In this document: positions 22,335-34,331 of the stretch, one piece after another | Numbering within the stretch: position 1 is the first letter of the stretch | Layout of the letters: every line of letters begins with the position of its first letter | Source: Ophiura sarsii | Taxonomy: Eukaryota; Echinodermata; Ophiuroidea; Amphilepidida; Ophiuridae | DNA length: 64,000 bases | Direction of reading: 5' to 3' | Assembly (NCBI GenBank): GCA_035610835.1 | Contig: CM069459.1 | Coordinates: 24,815,636-24,879,635 of the forward strand | Translations under genes and position numbers: made by a program | Notes under the pieces: generated by a model | Seen by the model: only the letters and a program-made list of their open reading frames with translations | The model's database searches: none | Told to the model about the DNA's origin: nothing

Positions 22335-25300
22335 AGCCAGTAGGGAGGTCACGCTGCATGTCATATTTTGTTATACGCAAGAAAACAATGGAGTCATAGT
22401 GATTGCAATATTTGCTAGAAATAGCTTCGGGAAATTGTCTATTGGGCATCTCAAAAACTAAGAAACGTGTTAAAAATCATGTAGAATTTTAGTGGAGGGT
22501 CAATAACATCTGCAGAACAGTAAATTGTATAGTTTTAAACACGTTTGGTGACCAAATTTATGTCGTACAATGCCGGAAAATTCACGTTTTGAAAATCCGT
22601 GGTCTTCAAAATTACAGGAATCCTAACTCATTCTAAACCTCACCAAATCATGAAATGAACCCTCGTCTACAAAAAAGTCCGTGTACGTATTGCTCTATCT
22701 GCTTGGAGATAGCGAAGACCACGGAAACCTCATAGCTTTATACCACGGAATGACATCTGTCATTGACATTACATGGCGAAAATCGTACAGATTTGCACTG
22801 CAGACCTCTGTGTAGGGAGTGTTGACAATAGCATGACAATAGCAAGGTCGTTTGACTATTGTGTTTGTGCATGTTTGTGACGACTGACCCCGTTTAACAA
22901 TCTTCATAGCTTTCATATAGGGCTTGGGTGACCTAACTATTGACTGTGTAGCGTACACTTGTCAGGTGGCGGGGAGGGGGGACCAATTGTTAACACACAC
23001 ATATGCCGTATTTACTGCCATGTACTTTTATGTCAGAATTAAATATCCCGCACAATGTCGTACAACCCAACGCATTTGCAATGTGCTGAATCGATAGCCC
23101 CGCACGTCAATCCTAGCTATACACACACACAGAGAGACCCCAATTGGACCTTTCTACTCGTGCTGTGTATTGGAAATGAGACTTTTGAAAATAGGATTTT
23201 TTTTTAAATTATGCCTAAAAGATTCATCGTAATGCTTATCTAGCCTCTTTGGTCCAATTTTCTTTGAATGTTACTCAAAATGACATAAACAAAGTGATAT
23301 ACTCTCTTTTGTTGAACCCTTTACTATAACTAAGACTATAGTCTCAGCTATAAATAAATGTTTTTATAAACGATTAAAATAAAATTTCAAGCCGCGGGAG
23401 GATTCGAACCCACAGCCTCCGGTTAAATAATCCAATGCTCTACCAGTTGAGCTAACTGTGCTCTATGTGAAATTACGTGAAAACAAGATATATTATTCAA
23501 CATACCACTTTCCTCTCAATCTAAAATGCTTTATATTTCTTAATATTTGCGGTTTTAAGATAGCGATCTCGCCCAAAAGTTGTGTATTTACTGTAATAGA
23601 ATGTAATTCTGATTTAAATGTAACGAATAACACTACTTTTTGAAACAATTCTAGATATATATTTCGTTCGTACACACATCACTTGAGAGGAACACGCCCC
23701 TTTAAAATGATTGAATGGAGATAAGAAAGACGTCCTCATTTTTATAAGGACAGCAACATCGTTAGTGGGCGCTATTTGATATTTTGAGTAGAGGACACCA
23801 ATCGTTAGTGGGCGCTATTTGATATTTTGAGTAGAGGACATCGGGATAAGCTTTAGAATACCCTACCATCTTATTCCTCACTGTGTAAGTGTATGGGTTG
23901 AAGACATGCTGTGGTAGGGTATACCAAAGGAGCTCCCGAAACACCATTGAATACACATTCACACATTTTTGTGACTATAAATACCGTAATGTCAGGTAAC
24001 ATAGGTGTGGTAAAGATAAACCGTTGTTAGCCCTCAATAGAAGGGCTTACACGGGAGCTGGTTTAGGGTTCCAGCGATGATTCGTCCCCTACCGACAACA
24101 TATAAAATAAAACACCTTTTATTTTTTTTCTCCTGCAACTTCGTGAGTTTACCTAAATCTAGTAAAAGATATTGTCATATCCTACATTCCTGGCAGCAGA
24201 ACCAATGATGTGATCGAGCGCCCCCAGATTCCAGACAACTAAATTAGGAATTATGAATGTCCACCCTGTGTGCATTGCTTTCATTCTGTTCCATTAGATG
24301 CTCGATCATTAGGCAATATATAGGGTCATGTGTTTTAAGCTCGCCTCCTTTCGCGTTACACACGGATTTTGGCTTTCGCGACATGAATTTAACTTTACAC
24401 ATTTATATTTGCTTGTATACCCCCCTGAGGTAGTAAAAGTATACATTTTCTGAAGGGAAATTGCATGAGGAAACCAAATATGTCATTAAAATTATAGAAC
24501 GACCAAGAACTAAAATGGTATGATCGGAAATGTTCGGAAAATATTTTTAATTTGAGATCCATATATTTTGTATACCTATCCCTATCATTATTTTGTTTAC
24601 ATATTTGAATTCCTCATGAAATTACCCATTAGATGATATATATTTGTCAAAGTTACTACGTCGGTATGGTAATTATACCGGCTAGTGAATATCTCAAATT
24701 TTTATTTTATATATTTTTAGAATTTTCAGAAATATTTGTTTAAGGATGAACCCTTCCATGATATAAACTGCATTTCTGAATTCCTCTAGTTACAAGCTTT
24801 CCAAAAATGTATACTTTTGCTATCATAGGTTGAAAACCTTTTCTGTTATAGTCATTTTTATAAATCCGGTAAATTAAGGCTGATTATTCATGTTGACTGT
24901 GTAGCGAATAGGAAGAAAGCTGATGATCATTGTCTTATCCATAATCAATTAGTTGTTAATAATAGTTGACAAGTCTATTGAACCACATACTTAATGACTA
25001 CTAAATATCCTTTGAAATGGGACCAAAATTGTGTTTTTAACATTAGGGGATGACTAGTTATTGTAAAAAGAACAAAGCATGGGATTATCCCCATTGAGTT
25101 TGTACAGGCAGCACCCCTTCCAGAAACACCCCTTCCAGCACCACCCCTGGTCCCCAAACATCAAACAGCTGTATCTCCCTTTCTGTATTAGCTATACCAA
25201 TGCCATTTGGCAGGCAGATAGCTTGTTATTAGGGCTTTAAAATGATACCAAATTTGTTGAGATAGCTTTTGTGGTTTTAAAAATATTTGAGGAAAATGAC

Positions 25301-25983
25301 AGCATGAAGCTAAAAAATGTAACGGCACCACCCTATTGGGAGGCGAGTTCATAACGCGTGACCATAGTTAGGTCACCCAATCCCTATTATGAAAGCTATG
25401 AATATTGTTAAACGGGGTCAGTCGTCACAAACATGCACAAACACAATAGTCAAACGACCTTGCTATTGTCATGCTATTGTCAACACTCCCTACACAGAGG
25501 TCTGCTGTGCAAATCTGTACGATGATATTCGCATGTAATGTTTATGGCAGATTTCATTCCGTGGTATAAAGCTATGAGGTTTGCGTGGTCTTCGCTATCT
25601 CCAAGCAGATAGAGCAATACGTACACGGACCTTTTTGTAGACGAGGGTTCATTTCATGATTTGGTGAGGTTTAGAATGAGTTAGGATTCCTGTAATTTTG
25701 AAGACCACGGATTTTCAAAACGTGAATTGTCCAACATTTTACGACATAAATTTGGTCACCAAACGTATTTAAAACTATACATTTTACCATTCTGCAGATG
25801 TTATTGACCCTCCTCTATAATTCTACATGATTTTTAACACGTTTCTCAGTTTTTGAGAAGCCCAAATAGACCATTTTCCGAAGCTATTTCTTTCTAGCAA
25901 GTATTACAGTCACTGATACTCCATTGTTTTCTTGCGTATAACAAAATATGACATGCAGCGTGACCTCCCTATTGTACTGGCTA
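22335..25983. mobile_element. 3.65-kb element with about 0.6-kb inverted arms, no transposase
   Basis: The left arm (about 22335-22945, starting AGCCAGTAGGGAGGTCAC) is repeated in reverse at about 25368-25983. Shared blocks include TGACATGCAGCGTGACC, CACCAAATCATGAAATGAAC and GTCAGTCGTCACAAACATGC. By eye the arms are near 90% identical with small indels. The 2.4-kb centre has no open frame with family resemblance and carries a tRNA-like sequence (23390-23461) and a 44-bp direct duplication (about 23759-23840). It is a large non-autonomous or decayed DNA transposon, class unknown. No clear target duplication was found. Confidence 0.7.
23390..23461 (-). pseudogene. tRNA-like sequence inside the long-arm element
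   Basis: On the minus strand, TAGCTCAACTGGTAGAGC gives a proper D arm and GGTTCGAATCC a T loop. The anticodon arm has a mismatch and the acceptor arms GCACAGT and CGCGGCT do not pair. It is therefore read as a tRNA-derived SINE head or a decayed tRNA. Confidence 0.5.
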
Positions 25984-26503
25984 TTAGGAGATCGAAATTT
26001 TCAGGCGCGTTGACGTTACTGAATGATTAGTATCGAAATGATACGGAACCCAGAACGCTTGACATAAAGGTTGTCTACCTGGGGCAAAGGTTCCAATAGT
26101 TCTGACAGGTTTAGACAATATAACATTTATTGTTAATTTTAAGTGTGTCGAATAACTCGATAGTTCACCAGTTCATTATTTATTGAACAAACACGACAGT
26201 CGCTTCAATGAGTAGTATTGTGTAGGTAATAGCTGACTCGCTTGGCATACAAATGGAACACATGATAACTCAATTACGTACATTCAAACATTATTTATTA
26301 AATCAAACACGCCATTAACATAGACTATAACACGATAAACAACAGGCGTTGCAAGAATAAACAATAGGTGTGTTCTCTGCTCCGTGGGAACGATAGACTG
26401 GCCACGAATTGAGTGAACGCATCGATTATGTACTCATGCGACTATTCAAGTGATTCTAGAGTTTAAACATCAATAAACATTTATAACAAACAGCGTCATA
26501 ACA
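25984..26503. other. Gene-free stretch
   Basis: AT-rich DNA with nothing recognisable between the long-arm element and the tRNA-like sequence. Confidence 0.3.
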
Positions 26504-26589
26504 GTAGTGATGGCCGAGCGGTTAAGGCTGTAGACTACAAATCGATAGAAATCTCCCCGCATCGGTTCGAATCCTACTGACTACCTTTT
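26504..26589 (+). tRNA. tRNA-Ser-like sequence, probably a pseudogene
   Basis: GTAGTGATGGCCGAGCGGTT matches the 5' part of eukaryotic tRNA-Ser, a long variable arm (TCTCCCCGC) follows, and box B GGTTCGAATCC is present. The acceptor GTAGTGA pairs with TGACTAC at six of seven positions. A TTTT Pol III stop follows directly at 26586-26589. However, the anticodon stem and T stem each have mismatches, and the loop CTACAAA gives an ACA anticodon instead of a Ser one. It may be a decayed tRNA gene or a SINE head. Confidence 0.45.
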
Positions 26590-26987
26590 GTTACAAAAAC
26601 CAATTTAGTCTCTGTGTATTGGAATATGGAGTATATTTTTACTCCTCACATCAATTCAATGTAATCGTGGCATCCAGAGTACACTGCTTTATTGCCAAGA
26701 TGTTTCACATTTCAATGTCGGGAACCTTAAAACCTTTGACAATTTTACATTCCAATAAATGTGTTATTTTTTCATCGGGAGAAATTAGCTATCAAACACG
26801 ATGATAATATGTGGTAATTGTATTTATCGAAAGGAAGGAAATACTGTTGTTATAATTTAGAAATATATTGTAATATCCCGTATACTTTTTATTACCCGGA
26901 GCTCATGGTTTTCTAAACCACAGTTATTTTAGCCCATGAGATTAGACCATGACGAAATGAGAAGGGTTTGAAATGAGCCGCTCCTAT
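26590..26987. other. Gene-free stretch
   Basis: No feature is seen beyond AT-rich sequence. Confidence 0.25.
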
Positions 26988-27543
26988 CAGATAGCAAGAC
27001 TACGTTGGGCCAACGTCGACAATGGTCGGCAAGGTTGCGGTCGGAAACAGGATTTTATGTTGGTAATTTGTTGGCAAATCAACGTCAACATGGTAATTGG
27101 TCGGTAGGCGACGGTCGGCAAGCTAACGTTGGCCCAACCACATTAAAAACACCAATGATAAGAGATGTAAGATATTCATATAGTTAAATAACATGTTAAT
27201 AGAAGTTACAGATTCACTACCGAAAGGGAGTGATGTATGTAGCTCTGCTGCATCGCCCATAATTCCCATTACAAGTTACCGGTTCACTACCGAGAGGAAG
27301 TGATGTATGTTGCTGCATCGCCCAGAATTCCCATTATTTGCCCACCCTGTGTTTTAGATCTCGAATCGAAGTTATAGAAACATGTTCAGATCTATTATCT
27401 ACAAACACTCTCTCTATGCAGTCACACGATAGTCTATACCGGTGTGTGTGACCGTGTACCAATTGTGCCAACGTTGGCTTGCAGGACAAAATAACGTCAT
27501 TTGTTGACGTTGGCTCAACGTAGTGCATTAGTCGTGCTATCTG
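26988..27543. mobile_element. MITE with CAGATAGCA ends and ACGTTGGGCCAACGT motif
   Basis: The left end CAGATAGCAAGACTACGTTG and the right end, closing CAACGTAGTGC...GTGCTATCTG, are inverted copies of about 35 bp with a small indel. Inside are repeats of GTCGG-rich sequence and a tandem pair (about 27210-27280 and 27277-27340) with GGTTCACTACCGA and GCATCGCCC. No coding content is seen. Confidence 0.6.
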
Positions 27544-27638
27544 GGAGATTAGCTTTATTCCGTTATAGCGCCCTCAACGGAATAAAGCGCAATAACACGC
27601 GTTGATAATCGTTTGTTTGTCTTCCGTGTTTGGTAGTA

Positions 27639-28050
27639 CAGGGTGGCTCAACATAAAGCTGAAACAGGTGTTGTGGTCTATGCGAGTGTGATAATAAGGA
27701 AATCCACGAATCCAAACTGTGCAAACCTTCATTATTGAGTAGCTCTATAATCGTTAATCATGAATTAATAAATAAATTGCCATGATTGAATAGTATAGTA
27801 ATTCATTAATTATTCATTAATAATAAATTGATGATTAATAACTAGTAGTAGTTAATTAATGATTAATAATTTATTAATTATTAATTAATTAATTGATTAA
27901 TTATTGTTTCAGCAATAATTACTCAATAATAAATTGATGATAAATAAGTCCGACAAAAAATAACGGACCTAAATCTCATTGATTTTAATGATGACTAAAA
28001 TTAATGAACTTTGGGCATCGATGGGATACTAATCATTTTGGGACAGCCTG
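27639..28050. repeat. AT-rich block bounded by ACAGGGTGG-like ends
   Basis: TACAGGGTGGCTCAACATAA at 27639 and the loosely inverse GGGACAGCCTGTAGTA at about 28040 bound a block dominated by TTAATTAATTAAT-type sequence (27740-27950). Element identity is uncertain. Confidence 0.3.
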
Positions 28051-28279
28051 TAGTATATATTTCGTGTTTCTGACCTTTTTTATATTCTTATAATGTATTT
28101 TACTCAGTTATATATTTTTATGGATTATCAACTTTTGGTTTATTTCAGTATGTATAATAGTTATATTGATTGGATTGATTATGTCCTGTTGCAGTTTTAA
28201 AGATTTTCTGTAGTTTTTAAGATTTTTCTGTGCAGCGCCTTGGGGCCCCATTGTTCAAATTACTAAGGGGGAAAATCAG

Positions 28280-28475
28280 GTTATCCGGTGGATCCCCAGA
28301 GCATTCATCAGAGGAAGAGGCAGGCCAAACAGACGGTGGATAGACGACATTATAGATATGGCAACGTTACTTGGAAAAGGACAGCTCAGGAGTGAAATGG
28401 AAAATTGATGAAGAGGCCTTCCTTCTGCAGTGGAGTGAAATAGGCTATATAGATAAACAGATAAAGAGATAGAGA
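28280..28475 (+). pseudogene. RTE-like LINE 3' end, frameshifted remnant
   Basis: Translated across at least two frameshifts, the plus strand gives GRGRPNRRWIDDI, then TWKRTAQE, then DEEAFLLQWSEIG. This is the typical order at the C-terminus of RTE-clade reverse transcriptases (a GRP..RW.DDI block, TW.R.AQ, EAF..QW.E). It ends in a GATA-like tail (AGATAGAGAGATAG). Only the last 60 or so residues are represented, and frameshifts make it non-functional. Confidence 0.6.
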
Positions 28476-28919
28476 GATAGAGAACCATGATATGAAATCA
28501 GGTTATCCGCCAACATTTTTGGTTATCCGCTTGAGTCAAGATTTCTCGGAAATTTCAGAGGAATAAACAAATGAAAAAGCACATTTTCTGCAATTTTAAT
28601 TTTTAACCACACGGCACATTCTAAAAATATTTTAATTCAATTAATTAACATTTATATGCGAAGAGAAGTGTTGTTTGTAACTTCTTAACGAAGCATCGTA
28701 CGAAGAAACGACTATGGTTATGGTCCATGGTAGTACTCTTTAAAATGCAGCTATAAAATAAAATACGCCCCTGTACATGCTGAAGTTGGTTATCAGTTGG
28801 CCTATCATTGAAGTAACTATCTCATGTACAACTTTATCAAAACATTAACATCCTGAGCCAAGGTAGGGCTATTGGTAGAGGCAGGGAGGTGTAATTAGTA
28901 TTAACATCTCTCTGGTAGA

Positions 28920-29150
28920 GGTTACTTCTGGACCTTTTGAGTGTTAAAATTAGTTGCAATGGTTTATTTTAAGCTTTACAATATGAAACGTAAGTTTCTT
29001 TAAAAAAGAAAAGTTTTTGCGCGCTTCACGCGAATTAGTTTCCATTATTCAATTTCAAGCATGAACGTATTTCTGGACCTTTTTAGTGTTAAAATTGTAA
29101 TTTTGTGTGCGCTTTGTGCGAATTAGTTTCAAGGTTTCATTGTTTAAACT
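28920..29150 (+). repeat. Repeats of GGACCTTTTNAGTGTTAAAA with GCGCGCTTCGCGCG-like motifs
   Basis: Two units (about 28932 and 29070) share GGACCTTTT-AGTGTTAAAAT, then a TTGCGCGCTTCACGCGAATT-like motif. The same combination occurs in 17590-17900, so this is a dispersed repeat. A CATTGAAA-type simple repeat follows at 29188-29250. Confidence 0.5.
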
Positions 29151-29482
29151 CAAATAGCCATCTTGTGAAGCTTGAATAAATGATACATTGAAATAATTGA
29201 AATAATGAAACATTGAAATAATTGAAACATTGAAACATTGAAACATTGACATTACCTGATGGTATTTATAGGATTATAGCCATGGTAAGTCCCCCGGGTC
29301 ACTCCTGCATACACCCATGTGAACTAAAATGCTGCAAATGCAACAATTTTACTTGCCATTTTCATACCTTGAAAATAATATTGTATTTTTTTAAGTTACA
29401 TAATTCAAAAGTATGCGATACTTTTACCAAAAAGAGCACAATTACCGCGCTAAGTGGCTGCACGCGACTACTAATTGATTGA

Positions 29483-30820
29483 TTAGCCTCGTTTATGACC
29501 AGTTGGAACAACAGGTGCCTGACAGTGCGCACTGAAATACAGTTAATATGAACGCTCCCTCTTTACAGCAATCACGTTATCATAACGCGACTATTTGTAC
29601 TACCAGTCGACACGAAATCAAGTGGTCATGACAACTTCTGTGGCGTCGTTCAGTGGGACGGTATTGTGGCCCGATGGCCCATGAAATCGTAATGTGCACT
29701 ATTAAAAATTGTTTGTAAACATGTGAAAACATGAAGAATTGGTGCTGTCCGGGGTCCTGAAAAGGCCACTTATACTTCATGAAATGCTGAGTGGACGTAG
29801 TCAACAATTAAATATTGCAGATCAACAGGAAGTAGTGGCTCCTTTCCCCAAACATTGGTAAAGTTGTGATTGTAATACGAGTGATAATAATGAGTTGTTG
29901 CATGGACTTCCATGGTTGTTGTATTTTGACGTAGTGGGCCTATACTAATACAATTAGGCTCATGATAGAAGCAAGGAGTTATATAGAAGCTTAGACCCGT
30001 ACAGTATGTTTTGTTATTGTTATTGTTATACATACTTGGATTGGCAATTCTGTATTTTGGGGATATAAATTGATTTGACGCAATAATCCGAATTGAAATT
30101 GAATTGACAGTGTTAATGTTAGTGTTAGTTAGTGTATACTATACTCTGAGACGAATATATTCGTCTCAGCTATACTGTTAGTTTAATTAGTATAGTAAAA
30201 TTCATAAATAAGTATACGGTTTACTCCAGCAAATCAATTTATCCCCCTACCTAAAATACAGGATTGTCATTAGATTTTATCACCCATAACTAAGTTACAG
30301 ACGCGTAAGCAGGGGGGGGGGTGTTTTGGGTGTAATTGGGTCCGTCCTAAAAAAAAAAAAGGGGGAAAGGAGAGGAAAAAGAGAAGGGAAAGGAGAGGAA
30401 AAGGGAAGGGAAAGGAGAAGGAAGAAGAGAAGGTGACAGCGCACTAATAAAACTCTATTGTACATTTCACGGACATAAATTATGCTAATGAGCTCATTAA
30501 ATGACGTCACTCGCATCATCGGGTTTTCCCGATGATTGAAATACGTTGATTGAAATTATAGGTCGAGTAAAATGATGTTCTTATTTGTTGTCTGTGAGCT
30601 TTTCTAATTTTTTTCCCGTATTGGAATATTTTTTTATTGAAAATAGACAGTTCAAAGTAAACGTTGGTTCCAAGTTCAACTGACAGCACATGTATTAAAG
30701 GCGACAGCAACGGCAATATGCAAGCACCATTTGAGAAAAAACGATGCCCGACTTTGCAAGAAAGTGTACGGAGAAGTGTACGGGTGAACATGACAAACCA
30801 AAACAGCCTAGTAACTAATC
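29483..30820. other. Gene-free stretch with a perfect palindrome and a purine tract
   Basis: A perfect 24-bp palindrome, arm CTGAGACGAATA, lies at 30146-30169. A G/A-rich simple tract (AAAGGAGAGG-like) spans 30350-30430. No exon was recognised. Confidence 0.4.
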
Positions 30821-30837
30821 ACCTCCGTGGCGCAATT

Positions 30838-30877
<40 letters not shown>

Positions 30878-30894
30878 GAGTCCAGCCGGGGGCG
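30821..30894 (+). tRNA. tRNA-Asn (GTT)
   Basis: The sequence follows the eukaryotic tRNA-Asn closely: TGGCGCAATTGGTTAGCGC forms the D arm. The anticodon arm TTCGG-CTGTTAA-CCGAA is fully paired with a GTT anticodon. AGGTT is the variable loop and GGTTCGAGTCC is box B. The acceptor stem pairs at six of seven positions (first base A opposite C), and the T stem has one G-G mismatch. A TTTTT Pol III terminator lies at 30902-30906. It decodes Asn AAC/AAU. The two mismatches leave open a recent pseudogene. Confidence 0.75.
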
Positions 30895-30901
30895 TTGTTA
30901 C

Positions 30902-30906
30902 TTTTT
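30902..30906 (+). terminator. Pol III terminator of the tRNA-Asn gene
   Basis: Five T residues lie eight bases after the discriminator base of the tRNA, the usual position for RNA polymerase III termination. Confidence 0.6.
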
Positions 30907-32277
30907 GCATTTAATGCAGATTGACAAACAAATCACAGTAAAAATATAATATTGACAAAATCACAGACCACTTACACAAAAATCGCATCTGCGCATGCTC
31001 CTGTCGTGATCGAAATCTACCACACAAGCAATGGGCGAGTTTTATAAGTGCAGCGGAGAAAGGGGGAGAGGCAGATCGCCTCTCCAATATTGACTGTATG
31101 TCGGTTGAGATTGGCACGTCGGTTCATTGACAAGCGGAATCATGGAATTATGATGGTCAAATTTTCGGTTCACTTTTCTTGCCCCCCCCCCCTCCCCCAT
31201 AAAATGAAAAACCTAGTTACGCCACTGGGGAAAGAGTAAGAAAAGATTAGTAGGCCTACTGGCGGGGGGGGGGACTTTTTTGTACCTGGTGAGCCGGTCT
31301 TTCGGCAGCGCCGTATAGCATGCTTAAAAAAGGGTTTGTTTACATTGCTAAGACGACTGGCGACTAGACAAAGTGGGGTAAAGTTTCAACGCCTGTTTTT
31401 TACAACAATTTAGGGCTTTGATCAGCACGTGTGTGAACTGTGGGAAGGTTAGAGCAAGGGGAACCCCCGGGGGAACCCTAGCTGTCCCCCTCCCTGTTTG
31501 TACCCTTCAGTGAGGATTACAAACAGGCGGGATTATTAGGCGTCTATGCTTTTTTCTGTCTGTCTATTAAACTTGAAAGGGCGAATAACCTGTGTCATGT
31601 TGTAGGGTTGAACTCAAAAGTATTAAGATTTGGTGTTAACACATGAGTTACTGGTGAGAAATCGTAACGTTGAACTTAGAATAAACCTGTCAATAAGTGT
31701 TCAAAAATAAGCAAGGAAATGCGTTCTTTTCAACCATGAATTTCAAAAAAAATCAGGTGTAGAGGGGGGATACACCCCTCGAACTCCCCCGAGACACGCT
31801 TGCGTGTCCGGCCAGCGCTTCGCGCAGGCATGGATAGTGAAATTATTATATAAATATTTAGAATTAGTTAAGAAGGGGATGGGGAATGGGTAACAGGAAC
31901 CTTAGATAGCGACTTTCATTTAGCTTCTTGCCTTACTTTCCATTCTTCCTTTTCTTTTACAAGGAGATGAATTTTCTTATCCTTAGGGTTTAATATGTAC
32001 TTGTGTTCAAAACTATGAACAAATCAACAATAATATTGCTCAAAACTTATGTTTTTTGATCATGTGTTGCAGAATATTTCTGCTTCTGCAACACTGTACA
32101 TTTTTACATTGTAAAACTGGGGAAAATGTATAGTACACATAAGGCCAAAAAAAAAAAAATTGTTTGGTTGTCCTCGACCACCAAAAAATGACCTTGTCTG
32201 TATAAGAAAATTTATCTACCACAATTTTTTTGACAATTGATTTTGCAACAGTTTCACCTCTATTTATTTTATTTCAG
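30907..32277. other. Gene-free or intronic stretch
   Basis: This may be an intron upstream of the first visible exon of the plus-strand gene. It holds a C-run followed by CCTAGTTACGCCACTGG near 31212-31228, the end of a CAGTGGCGTA-type element without a clear partner, and a G-run near 31264. Nothing else was recognised. Confidence 0.3.
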
Positions 32278-32484
32278 TTCAAGATGTAAAACCGCCGTGT
32301 CGCAGGATTCTTTCCCCTGTGTAAAACGAGCACCGACACGTCTGCAGTCTTCGAAATCTGAACGTAGCTACGCTTCCAAGTCGCCCACACCTTACCGTCT
32401 ACCTCGGCTGTCCATTTCCCAGCCTGCACTAGCATTTGTTAGCCCCAAGGATGAGGATGAGGTGGAACAACTTGAAGTGGAGGA
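32278..32484 (+). CDS. Unknown gene, internal exon 1 of those visible
   Basis: A 207-nt exon is bounded by a strong acceptor (TATTTATTTTATTTCAG at 32261-32277) and a consensus donor (GTAAGT from 32485). It carries one base completing an upstream codon and two at the end, so both flanking introns are phase 2. It encodes about 68 residues rich in Ser, Pro and basic residues (KSERSYASKSPTPYRLPR), then an acidic stretch, KDEDEVEQLEVEE. That looks like disordered, possibly cytoplasmic scaffold-type protein; no domain is recognised. The next exon at 34332 continues in the required phase. Upstream exons were not found in the window, so the gene's start is unknown. Function cannot be assigned. Confidence 0.6.
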
Positions 32485-33505
32485 GTAAGTCTCTTTGTGA
32501 TACTGTAAAAGTAGAAATTTTCGCGAGGTTTTTATTTTCACGAATTTCACGAATCAATCCTCATCCGCGAAAATATAAACTATAAAATTATTGACTTCCA
32601 TTGACTTTTGTTCACAAATGTTGAAAATCGCGAAAATAAAAAATTACGAAATGCCTGTTATGACCATTTTCGTGAAAATATCTTATCACGAAAATATTGA
32701 CTTTTACAGTATTATTACAAACATGTTTATTGTTTTGGGTCATGTTAGGTTTTTCCCCACAAAGCATTTCTTTCAGGCCTAGGTGGCAGAAGCATGGAAG
32801 GGGGGGGGGGGGGTGCAAGGGGGACATGTCCCTCCCCCCTGAAATTCCTGCATTCCCTTCAAATTTGTCATGTAATATATAATATGTATTAAATGTGTCC
32901 TTGTTTTTCCCTAAATTGTCCCCCACCGCTCGTACATTTTGATCGCCATCGCTTTTAGGCTTAGGGTCATTTGTATAGGAAGTTATAAATATTAGCCCTG
33001 ATGGCTTTTTGAAGGGTTCAAATTTGATCAGCAGGTGAAATGAAACGGTGCTCATTAATAGCAAAATCTCTACTTTTTAGCCCAATAAATACTGCAGGGA
33101 TACTATGGGGATATGAATGTCCTATACTGCGCATACGTAAATAACGGGTTGCCTTTTCTGATAGGGTCAGCAGCTCCGTATCGTCATTGACGTCGTAAAT
33201 ACAACAGCGCCACTTTTTGATAACACACAGAATAAAAGGTTGCGTCAACGAAAATATGCATCACGTCCGTCAGACACAAACAACAACTGTATGGTGTCAA
33301 GTGAGAAAATGAATTAAAAATGTACAAAAAAACAACAATGAAATATGAATTATCATATATCAGCAGGTTTGTAAAATCCATCCAGTACGTACGTTTGATC
33401 ATCATTTTCGAAACTGCACTATTTATCGGTAATTTTTCAAACAATTCCGTGTAAACTCCAATACCTAAAGAGATGACAAACAGCGTGATTCATGATTTTT
33501 TTTAG

Positions 33506-33770
33506 AAAGTAGATTTTCTTGCAGATTTACATTTCTGATCATAAATCGTACATAGATTCCAAGTTACAGAGCGATACGATTTCTAATTACCTTAAAATCA
33601 TGGTTTTAGAGTGAATTTATAGTGAAAATATAAACTGTCGTGTTAACCCGACAGTTTATTTTCACTCTAAAACCATGATTTTGAAGTAATTAAGAATCGT
33701 ATCGCCCTGTAACTTGGAATGTATGTACGATTTATGATCAGAAATGTAAATCTGCAAGAAAATCTGCTTT
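33506..33770. mobile_element. Near-perfect 265-bp palindrome (foldback MITE)
   Basis: Arms of about 128 bp (33506-33640 and 33649-33770) are inverted copies around an 8-bp centre, TGTTAACC. Examples are AGATTTTCTTGCAGATTTAC at the outer left and GTAAATCTGCAAGAAAATCT at the outer right. Only a handful of mismatches and short gaps separate them. Transcribed as part of the intron, it would form a long hairpin. No target duplication is obvious. Confidence 0.75.
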
Positions 33771-33955
33771 CATTTTTTTTTTGATGTTGAGGGCGTTCCC
33801 TGGAAAGATCACATAATATACCTTTAAAGTTCCCAGATGGAGTAGCTTCCGATCGGCAATCTGAGTTTCACACCCCTCAGTCTTCCCCTCTGCCCCGCCC
33901 CAAGTAGTGAATGTTTGGGCACATTTAACCAGTGCCCTGTAAGATTATCTGCACC

Positions 33956-34269
33956 CAGTGGCGTACCCTAGGGGGGGGGGGGGTCCAGGGGACCCTGGCC
34001 CCCCTGGAATAACCCCGTCGGTAAAAACGACCCTCCGTCGGTAGATTTGCGATTTTGACCATGCAATTTTTTTGGCTGGTTTTGCGGACAACTTCATCGC
34101 TACACCCCCCCCCACCACTTATCAAGATTTCAGCTGCTCACGGGAAAAAAATGGTGCAAGTTTTACGGGTTTTTTTAGGAGTCTGTAAAAAAAATTGTCG
34201 GTACATCATGCCTTTCGTCGGTACAACTATGGTCCCCCCCCCAGTTTCCAAAAGCTGGGTACGCCACTG
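33956..34269. mobile_element. hAT-type MITE with exact 8-bp target duplication
   Basis: The element begins CAGTGGCGTACCCTAGGGG and ends CCCCAGTTTCCAAAAGCTGGGTACGCCACTG (inverse ends). It is flanked by TCTGCACC on both sides (33948-33955 and 34270-34277). CAGTGGCGTA ends with 8-bp duplications fit the hAT superfamily. The inside is 314 bp with no transposase. It sits in an intron about 60 bp from the following exon. Confidence 0.85.
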
Positions 34270-34331
34270 TCTGCACCCACTGAGGATAATTTGTTGAACC
34301 TTTTTACTGAATGTCTCTTTCTTAAATACAG

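Larger units (their letters stand above)
32485..34331 (+). other. Intron of the unknown gene, rich in inserted elements
   Basis: It runs from GTAAGT to a TTTCTTAAATACAG acceptor. It contains the 265-bp palindrome at 33506-33770 and a hAT-type MITE ending about 60 bp before the acceptor. A G-run occurs at about 32800. Sequences such as TTTCGCGAAAATA (32520-32700) are low-complexity repeats. Confidence 0.55.

Noticed and set aside
32612..33064. A 150-codon minus-strand frame
   Set aside because: It crosses a G-run and intronic low-complexity DNA opposite the plus-strand gene; no recognisable protein motif.
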